Source: Eudorina sp. 2006-703-Eu-15 (Eukaryota > Chlorophyta > Chlorophyceae > Chlamydomonadales > Volvocaceae). Taken from it: 64,000 nt of DNA. The stretch lies in contig BDSI01000016.1 in assembly GCA_003117195.1 (NCBI GenBank), positions 868,001 to 932,000 on the forward strand, in the 5' to 3' direction. Numbering within the stretch: the stretch's first letter is position 1; the number at the start of each line of letters is the position of its first letter. The translations under genes were made by a program, and so were the position numbers. The notes beneath the pieces are model-generated. The model saw nothing but the letters and a program-made list of their open reading frames with translations. It was not told the origin of the DNA and did no database searches. Shown piece after piece: positions 56,392 through 64,000 of the stretch.

Positions 56392-57509
56392 CTGCGCCGC
56401 GGCAGGGTGGCTCGGGGTAGCTCGGTTCAGTTACGGCTCCCGCCATCGTCCCATGCGAACCCGAGCCGAGTCGAGCCCGTGCTCAACCCGCGCCCGGGCC
56501 CGATTATGCCGCCCGTGGTTAAGACATCAATTCATCTTCGCCAAGCTCTTGTCTTGTCCTTTTACGTCCGCTGAGGGCTTGGAGTTGGCAGGCGTGCGGC
56601 CGCAGCTGTTGATACATCGGATCCGTTGGTGACGATGTGCTTACACCTGTGAAAGAACAGCATAAAAATAAAAATTATTTAGTTGCCGACAACGTGCCGA
56701 TGGGTGGACCATCCGGCATCCTTGCCCGTCGCGTTGGAAGCATGAAAGGCGACTGCCAGAATCCTCCGCACCAAGAGGGACGATTCGGGTGATACGATTA
56801 TAGCGAGATAGAAGAGGTTACCATACCTGTCGTTGGCAGGCTTGCTGCCGTCTCACTTTGCAATTCCATTCCAGCAAGGACCAGTACGTGGAACGAGCCG
56901 TTTCGCATCGCACAAGTTGCCGACAGGAATGTGTCGGTCAGATTATCAGGATGGAGATAGTTCATGTCGCCATGTGCGCCAGTAGCTCTCCCACTCATTT
57001 ATCGCCCGCCCGCCAAGTGAACGCTTGCGCACCGAAAGCGTCCCCTCACTCCGTAAGAGCGATTGCAGCTAAGGTCAGATTTAATTTTGTGATTCCAGAG
57101 ACTGGTGAGGTAACACTAGTTGCAGAACGCAGTAGGGTGAACTGGCCCTCGATGGGTTCACGACGAGGGTCCACAACAGCGGCGAACCACTATTTTCGAG
57201 TAATTCAATATAATGCTACCCTTATGTAAGTATCGACTGAGTTGTTGAAGGCATAAGCCACAGGGGGAACGCCCGACACGAGTCAGGAGTCAACAGAGCC
57301 TAGAAAACTTCCAGGCAAAGTTGTCACTGCTTTGTGCAGCTGATTTTTATGACTCTACAAGCACACAATTAAGTGGCGACAGTTATGTAGTGGCACAATT
57401 AACACAATGACAAAGTGGCTCCGAAAACGTACGGCAAGACCGTTTCTTTCGGTCACGCGTAACAGCGTCAGAACGTCCTGTAGTCAGCTAATTCCTTAAA
57501 CCTGGCAAC

Positions 57510-58378
57510 ATGGATGATACTGGCACCTGGGAGGTGCTTGATTTCGGTGCTTGGGACTTCGGTGGCGCAGCGGTCGACGCTGCGCTCTATCCATCTGCGC
57601 CCAAACGGCTGCTCAGCGTCAGACCTGATGGGAAGAAAAAATCAAACAAGCATCTTTCCCGGCACCAGTTACAGGAGATGCTTGACAAGCCGGTCAGCTT
57701 GCGGGGTGCCGATACGCGACTCGACGCCGCCAAGGGTGCAGATGCGGCCATGCCATCCTCTCTGCCCCAACAGCTGGCTCAGAACTCTCCGCCCGAGTTG
57801 GTTGCTAGCGGTGCCGAAGCGGGCCGCGCGGGCAGCGGCGCGCCCACGGCCCCGGGCGCGGCCGCCGACACAACAACACAGCTCGCCAAGCGACGCGCCC
57901 CGGGTTCGGGGAAACCAGTGGCGCAGCCAGCTGCCTTCAACACCAACACAGATTCCAGCGCCGGCGCGTATTCCAAGCAGGCCGCCATTGCTAAAAGCAA
58001 GGCCCCCGCTGCACAGCCAGCGAAGCCCTCAGCCCCGGCGGGTGCCCCGAGCCGCGAGGACGTTGCCCCGCCCCGTGCTAAAAAGCGCAAGGTGGCCCCC
58101 GGAACTGCAGCTGACGTGAATGAGGCGGCGGCCGCGGCGACGGCCGTGGCGGCTGTGGCAGCCGGCGGCGCCGGCGGGGAAGGGGCCACCGGACGTCGTT
58201 CGCGAGGAGCTCCGGGGGAGGAGCCTCCGCAGCCCCAGCCCAGCGGGCTGCAGCCGCAGCGGGAGCAGGAGCAGCAGCTGCAGCTGCAGCAGCAGAAGAA
58301 GGGGGCCAAGAAGTCCGTGGAGCTGCCGTCCAAGCCCGTGGAGCTGCCGTCCAAGCCGGGAAAACAACAACAGCGGGA

Positions 58379-58409
<31 letters not shown>

Positions 58410-58689
58410 CAGCATCAAGCACAGCAGCAGACCAAGTCGTCCGCGGCCGGTCGCGAGTCGGTGCCCAAAGATGTCGGAAAGCGGGAGGAAAGGAAGACGA
58501 CCGAGCCGATAAACGGGGAGGGGGACGGGGACGGGGGCGCGAATGGGAAGGGGCCGCGGCGGGCTACAGGGAAGCCTCACGACCGAGATGGTGAGGACGG
58601 GGCTGACGACGGGGAGTTGCTAGGGGGCCGCGGCGGTGCCATCAGGCCGCAGGACCCCGAGGTATCCGTCAAGGATTCGTCCGCGAAGC

Positions 58690-58732
<43 letters not shown>

Positions 58733-61700
58733 GCAGCCGCAGCAACAGCAGCCGCAGCAACAGCAGCCGCAGCAACAGCAGCCGCAGCAACAGCAGCCGC
58801 AGCAACAGCAGCCGCAGCAACAGCAGCCGCAGCAACAGCAGCCGCAGCAACAGCAGCCGCAGCAACAGCAGCCGCAGAGGCGGAAGAAGGATGCGGCTGC
58901 CGAGGCGGCTGTAGCTACGGATGTGGATGTGGATGTGGTTGTGGATGCCGTCCGGGGCAAGGAATCTAGGGTAAAGACCACGGTCGCCCGGTCGGAGAAA
59001 CAGAAGGAACGTTCGCAGGACCAGGACCAGGACCAGGACCAGCAGCAGCAGGCGCGAAAGCGGCAACGACGCGGGGAGGAGGCAGGGGGAGAAACGGGGG
59101 AGGCCCGAACGGAGAAGCCGCAAAAGGAGAAGCCCAAGAAGAACCTGAACCAGGAGGACGGGAAAACGGCGCTGGCCCGCGCCGCACAGCAGCAGCGGCA
59201 GCAGCAGGACGAGGAGGAGGAGGAGGAGACTGGACTGCCGAAACAGCGGAGGCAGGGGGCAGCGGCGGGCGTTGGCCACGAGGAGCAGGCCGTAAAGAAG
59301 CGGAAAGGAAAAGAACAGCAACAGCCGCAGCCGGCCAGCGAGCGGGGCTCGGCCAAGGCCACAGCGGCGGCGGCTCTGCATGCCCCGGCCGCCGGTCCTC
59401 GGCCCGCTGCGGCGCCCAGCCTCCAAGCCGCGCTGGGCGGCCTGGGCGCGATTGCCGCAGCCGCCGCGAAACCCGCCACCGCGGGACCTTCCGGCCCCGC
59501 GGCGGCGCCCCAGAAGCTGACCCACGCCGCCGCACTCGCCGCGCTGCAGCAGCGCAACGCCGCGGCTGTGGCGGCGGCGGCGGCGAGCGGCGCTGCCGAG
59601 CCGTCGGCGCAGGCCGGCCAGGTAGCCGCGGCGTTGGCCGCGGGCGCTGCGCGCGGCAAGAAGGCGGGAGCTAGCGGCGGCGGCGGCTTCTTGGAAAAGC
59701 TGCGCGCCAAGCTGTCGGGCGGGCGCTTCCGCTTCCTGAATGAGGAGCTGTACACGCGCAGCGGCAACGATGCGTTTGCCATGATGAAGGTGCGCGGGGC
59801 GGGTGACCCTCGGATCGGTCGGTCGGTCGGTTGGTCGGTTGGTCAGTGGAGTGCACGACACAACCCGCGGAGACCCCATCCATGCCCGGGTTCGTTAATT
59901 CGTTTTTATTTTTGATTATCCAAAACCCATCCCGTCAAGGTCGCTGCCGAGCTGCTGACGTGTGTTGGCAGCACCTGCGGCGGTAATGCCGTACAGCTGC
60001 CACATCTCTTGTCACTGGTGTCTTTCAACGCCTGTGTGATGCCCGGTAATACTGCACCCTGGCGGGTGACAGGGCTGCAGCTCGGCTCGTGGTAGGGCTG
60101 TCGCTAGGCGTGTGGTAGCCTCCGCACACACGCCCGCCCACCGGTTCCTCCGGGATTACATCACGTAATGCTCCGGCGCTCCCGCTTACTTACTGGGTGA
60201 TCAAGCGCGCGGCCACCTCTCAAACCTTTTCTCGCCGTACCTCGCCGTACAGGCCCAACCCGAGCTGTTCAGTCAGTACCACGAGGGCTTCCAGCGACAG
60301 ACCCGCGGGTGGCCCAAGCAGCCGGTGGACGTGGCCATCGCCTGGCTCCGGAACCACAGGTACGCGCGGGAGGCAGGGGTTCCGCGGGGCCACTGCGAGG
60401 CTGCAGGGGTGAACGGGCAGGGGTAATACCGGGCGAATGGATGCATGTTGCACGGGTTCGCGCAAGGCTCCATCCAAGGTGGTGGGAGGATGGGTGAATA
60501 GGGGTACAGCCACGGGGGCGCTCAGGACCCTTCGAGGAGGCGGGTATTGCCAGCGGGCCACACGGGGGAGGCCATCTAAGGACTGACCCGAGGGGGAGGC
60601 ACGGGACAGGCCACCCGTAACGTCCGTCCTTGGCGCCCTGGCCGCTACATTGACACGATGACACCGGACCAACCCCACCCGACCCATGTGTCCCTTGGTC
60701 ACGGACCAACCCCAACCGACCCATGGTTCCCATGGTCCCGGGGGTGCAGGTCGGACATCAAGGAGGTGGCGGACTTCGGCTGCGGAGACGCCAAGATCGC
60801 CGCCAGCGTGCCGCAGGTACGGTACGGTACGGCATCGCCCCGCCGGGCTGCGGGTGCCGTACCATGGCGCCTGCCTCGCTTGGTTAACACCTGCGAAACC
60901 TCCCAGCGGGCTGTGTCCCTCCCTGGGGCCCCCGACCCTCGCCCGTGGGTGCGTGTGAGCTGGTGACGGCGGGTCGCGGGCGGTGTGATGGCCTCCACGC
61001 CTCCCACCCTCACCAAGCCACCCCGTCGAATCCCTTTTTCGTCGGCGTTGGCCCTTACCCGGCGCGGATCGAGCTGAATGCCGGGCGTCACCAGCCCGCC
61101 CCGACCCGTAACACCCCGACACGAAACATGCACGGACGCCTCATACACACTCGCGTGTGCCTCGGTACTTGCCGACTGGTTGTGTTGTGTGCTTGTGTCC
61201 TCTCGCCGCGGGACCTGCCGTAGACGGTCCACTCGTTCGACCTGGTGGCGTCCGCCCCTGGAGTCATCGCCTGCAACATGTCCGCCGTACCGCTGCCTGA
61301 CGAGGCCGTAGACGCGGCGGTCTTCTCGCTGGCGCTGATGGGCACGGACTACGGCAGCTTCCTGGAGGTACGGCTCGCGTACGGATGGTATTGCGTCCTG
61401 GGGACGGGGCCGTGCGTTTTGGCATGGAGCAGTCGCAGCGCGGGACAGGGGCTCGCCGAAGTGCCGCTGGGTCGCAGTACGACAGTCCTCGGTGTCGTAC
61501 GATGGCCGACCGCTACGTCGGCCCGACTGCCGTCCGTCTTAAGATGGCGCCCAAGTGGCCTTCGTGTAGATGCAGCATTCACCAAGTTTCGTTGTTTACC
61601 CTCGTGTGCCGTACCGCTCCCGTGTGCTGCAGGAGGCCGTACGAGTGCTCAAGCCTAAGGGCTGGCTCTGGATCGCCGAGGTGAGTTCCGGCAGGGCAGT

Positions 61701-62310
61701 CAGCCAGTAAGGGTCGGATCCAGATGTCCTGCCCTGTTCATCAGATGTGTGTTTGGTACAGGATCACTGTAGCCTGGACCAGAAGCACGGCATTGGCCCG
61801 GAATCCAACCCAGTCCAGGAGTTCATGCTTAACGAAGGATAGGCCCCATCGGACTTCCCACAGCCCACCGTATTCGCGTTAACAGTGGAGGGGCTGGGCG
61901 CTCGGGAACAAGTACAGTAACAGTACAGTACAGTACAGTACAGTACAGTACAGTGCGACATGTTGACTCGATTCCGCCGCCGGCTGTCGTCCCGTTCCGT
62001 TTGTCTGCAGGTACGCAGCCGATTCGCGCGAGGCGGCGGCGGCGGCGACAGCGGGGCCGATGAGGAGGACGCCGAGGCCGTCGGCGAGGAGGACTTCGCG
62101 CCCTTCCTGGCGTGTCTGAAGCGCCTGGGGCTGCGGCTCGTCAGCCAAGACGCGGGAAACCGGATGTTTGTGGTGTGGGTGCTGCGCAAGGGCGACGGAG
62201 CCGGCGGTGGCGGAGGCGGAAAGCCGGCGGGGAAGGTCGGCGGGCGCGGCAAGTCTGGCGGCGGCATTCCGTGGCCGGAGCTGAAGGCATGCGTTTACAA
62301 GAAGCGCTGA
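57510..62310 (+). CDS. RRP8: RRP8/nucleomethylin-type rRNA m1A methyltransferase with very long N-terminal extension
   Basis: Exons: 57510-59789, 60253-60359, 60750-60816, 61224-61367, 61633-61680, 62011-62310 (2946 nt, 981 aa, phases consistent). Rrp8 methylates an adenine (m1A) in large-subunit rRNA in the nucleolus. The family core starts near residue 735: FLEKLRAKLSGGRFRFLNEE, LYTRSGNDAFAMM, QPELFSQYHEGFQRQTRGWP, the SAM-binding VADFGCGDAKIAASV (~802-816), VHSFDLVASAPGVIACNMSA, VPLPDEAVDAAVFSLALMGT, EAVRVLKPKGWLWIAEV, and a C-terminal part ending PWPELKACVYKKR. The preceding ~730 residues in exon 1 are Ala/Gln/Lys/Glu-rich low complexity, with poly-Gln, a (QQQPQ)n repeat and several basic nuclear/nucleolar-signal-like clusters (KKRKV at ~193). 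Yeast and human Rrp8 have much shorter N-termini. The start MDDTGTWEVLDFGAWDFGG looks folded or conserved. Confidence 0.93.
58691..58875 (+). repeat. CAG tract and 15-bp CAGCAACAGCAGCCG repeat inside RRP8 exon 1
   Basis: About 45 bp of CAG then roughly nine copies of the 15-mer, coding Gln runs broken by Pro. A second CAG-rich run is at 58381-58430. Confidence 0.95.
59879..59935 (+). repeat. Weak dispersed family C-like fragment in RRP8 intron 1
   Basis: GCCCGGGTTCGTTAATTCGT followed by a T-rich run and TTGATTATCC; resembles 26905-26945. Confidence 0.4.
61911..61952. repeat. ACAGT pentanucleotide repeat in RRP8 intron 5
   Basis: About eight copies of CAGTA/ACAGT, immediately upstream of the last RRP8 exon region. 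Confidence 0.9.
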
Positions 62311-63269
62311 TGGAGTTGTTGCGGTGCACGTCGTGCTGCGGGATCTGAGACTGGGACGCGATGGCGATGGGATGGTGGCAGGCTGTCATATGCGGAGAAG
62401 GGCGTGACTCGAGATGGAGGTCAACCTTTCGGTGCCGAGCGAGCGGCGTTTGGTGGCGATGGTCTGGACGGACGGATGGTGCTCTGTACTGATCACGTTT
62501 TCGGTTTGTGCCTTGCGATTTTTGACGTGAAGGTCCTGATGGGTGTACACCTGCGTCAGTATGTGAAACGTTCGATTCTGGTGTTCACAGCCTTACTGTG
62601 CTGGGGCAGCTGTCGAAGCCATAGCTGGACTTTGTGTGCACGGACACTTTAAAAGGTTCGAAAAGCTTGCAGCCATGCCGAAATGACGGGTTGTAATGTG
62701 CCGCCGCCTCCAGTACGAAAAGAAAGGTCGAGGATATGTGATGCCGCTTGGCTTTCGAAGGCAATTGCTCAGCCCCAGCAGTAGCTTACAAATGCGACAG
62801 TTGAGACCGCAGAAATTGTCGATGAGGAGGAATCCATTGATTAGCTGTATCGAAGTCAGGAAGTCATTGGAAGCTTTCCCGCCTGAAGGGCTTGCAATAG
62901 CGGTAGCAGATCCAAAGCAGGTACTCGCAGCTCCTTAGGCGGGCGCGCTTGGCGAATGCAACAGGAGGGTTGAAGATCGTGTACACATCTTACAAATGAT
63001 AGAAATCTCGGAATGTGTCTGCAGCAGCTACGAATGTGCTTTGGTGTCCATGCCGACGTCGCACCGTACGGCACCAACGGACAAAATAACGAGTTCTGTT
63101 TTATCGCGCTTGCGGGACGTGGATTGCATATTTGCAATTTTCGGCGAACACCTTGCTTAATTAACCAACGAAATGTGTTTTGAAAATAACTCTTACAACG
63201 CAGTGGGTAGGTGACCATTTTTAGTTACTTTTTTCTGGAAAGTTCTCCGGTCATCAATTGCATATCAGC
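62311..63269. other. Spacer between RRP8 (+) and SIL1/Fes1-like gene (+)
   Basis: 960 bp, becoming AT-rich from about 62640, especially 63120-63260 upstream of the next gene. No further gene was recognised. It holds the RRP8 3' UTR and the next promoter. Confidence 0.5.
62692..62696 (+). terminator. Possible TGTAA poly(A) signal of RRP8
   Basis: TGTAA about 380 nt after the stop codon. Confidence 0.4.
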
Positions 63270-63638
63270 ATGCGGGTAACATTGTTATTATCAATAGTTG
63301 TAACACTAAGCTTGCTTACCGCTTCAAAGGCTGACTTCGGCCAGGCAATTGTTGATGAAGCCGTCAACTTGGGCGACGCGCTAGTGGGCGGAGAGGATGG
63401 CGACCCACGATCGATGGAGGACCTGCTCCACTGGGCCATATGTGCGTTTGACCTTCCATCTTGGCCCACTGCCGCTACCTGACACGTGTGACTGATACCG
63501 TACAGAATGTCGTGAACTCCTTGATGCCCTCCTCCCACAGCGCACAGCGATCCGCAGAAGCTAGCGGCCCAGGCGGAAGAGGCGCAGCGCATTCACATGG
63601 TCCGGGACCTTAAGGAGCAGCGGCGCCGGGTCAAGGAG
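63270..63638 (+). CDS. Secreted Fes1/SIL1-like Hsp70 nucleotide exchange factor (partial, runs off right edge)
   Basis: Two exons are visible, 63270-63441 and 63541-63638, ending in a GTGAGT donor at 63639; later exons lie to the right, and 63639-64000 is intron as far as I can tell. The start MRVTLLLSIVVTLSLLTASKA is a clear signal peptide with likely cleavage before DFGQ. The mature part has EDLLHWAISHSDPQKLAAQA then a charged helix ending RRRVKE. The LL.WAI.HSDP..L pattern is the N-terminal signature of Fes1/HspBP1-type Hsp70 exchange factors (armadillo fold). With a signal peptide, an ER-luminal SIL1-like factor acting on BiP is the best guess. The armadillo part is outside the window, so this rests on a short motif. 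Confidence 0.6.
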
Positions 63639-64000
63639 GTGAGTCGGGTGCTGCGGTGGAGGCCACCCCGGGCCGAAGGTGCGGCGGCCTTGCTTCCGCG
63701 GGGCCCGGCCCCGTCCCGCGCCATGAGCGGCTCCTACGGTTTCTCCTGTAAGATTGTTTATCTGCGTCAGCAAAACTTCCCCCACGCCGTGGCGCCGTCT
63801 AAACGTCTACCTCTGGGGGACCCTAAGGGACACCCCTGCCGTACAGCGCCACACCCCAGGGGTACCCCACGGGGGAACAGGAGGGGACACCCCAGCCGTA
63901 CAGCGCCACAGGCGCCATGCCGTCTGGCCGTAAACCATCAGTTTCGTACACATCGCACCGTATCATGCGCTCGGTTGCTTCTCTTCACGGGTCTGTGGCA

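Larger units (their letters stand above)
53160..57509. other. Gene-poor spacer between DUF3119 (+) and RRP8 (+)
   Basis: 4.3 kb. It holds a CAGCAGC-rich patch (53380-53450), (GT)n at 54044-54070, the 41-copy CGTC array (54877-55040), CAGCCAGC repeats (55800-55850) and an AT-rich zone (56560-57500) that probably contains the RRP8 promoter. The only protein-like segment is the minus-strand ORF at 56176-56391, listed separately. Confidence 0.5.

Noticed and set aside
58577..59879. Minus-strand Cys/Gly and Leu/Arg-rich ORFs over 400 codons
   Set aside because: Antisense to RRP8 exon 1 repeats; poly-Leu/Cys arise from CAG repeats.
1..64000. Prokaryotic systems: CRISPR arrays, operons, phage or IS elements
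   Set aside because: All tandem repeats are direct simple or minisatellite types without unique spacers, and all genes are spliced eukaryotic genes.

Overview
This window looks like nuclear DNA of a volvocine-type green alga (Chlorophyta, Chlamydomonadales). The evidence is high GC, very intron-dense genes with GTG/GTA-rich donors and pyrimidine-rich acceptors, Ala/Gly/Gln low-complexity protein segments, a plastid-type gene (DUF3119), a plant-type topoisomerase VI subunit (BIN4), a ciliary gene (SPATA17), and possible TGTAA poly(A) signals. The species cannot be named from the sequence alone. There is no bacterial or phage content, CRISPR array or rRNA gene, and I recognise no tRNA.

I spliced twelve protein genes by hand, requiring GT-AG junctions and phase continuity throughout. 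Left to right: cysteine desulfurase (-, C-terminus beyond the left edge); PREY/Trm112-like mitochondrial protein (+, 148 aa); SDE2 (-, 241 aa); RNA polymerase I second-largest subunit RPA2 (+, 23 exons, 1266 aa); BIN4 (-, 485 aa); profilin-family protein (+, 135 aa); SPATA17 homologue (-, 384 aa); metallo-beta-lactamase-fold protein (-, 278 aa); AHA1-N-domain protein (+, 279 aa); RsuA-type rRNA pseudouridine synthase (-, 529 aa); DUF3119 protein (+, 188 aa); RRP8 rRNA methyltransferase (+, 981 aa); and, as a thirteenth partial gene, a secreted SIL1/Fes1-like Hsp70 exchange factor running off the right edge.

The layout is mostly divergent pairs with short shared 5' regions (desulfurase/PREY 205 bp, MBL/AHA1 197 bp, pseudouridine synthase/DUF3119 253 bp, SDE2/RPA2 440 bp; BIN4/profilin 1.4 kb). 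Longer convergent or tandem spacers are full of simple repeats. Several genes serve ribosome production or nuclear RNA and DNA upkeep (RPA2, RRP8, pseudouridine synthase, SDE2, BIN4), but nothing indicates an operon-like system.

The most unusual feature is non-coding. A short dispersed element of about 45 bp, with core TGTCTACCAATTTCCTATAC, occurs about eleven times in both orientations, and every copy I found lies inside an intron. Other notable items are two further dispersed families, a polypurine (GGGA)n tract in an RPA2 intron, tandem nested hairpins in a BIN4 intron, a duplicated exon end with its 5' splice site in RPA2, and strong apparent enrichment of the word GTACGG/CCGTAC. I did not find a convincing new multi-gene system.
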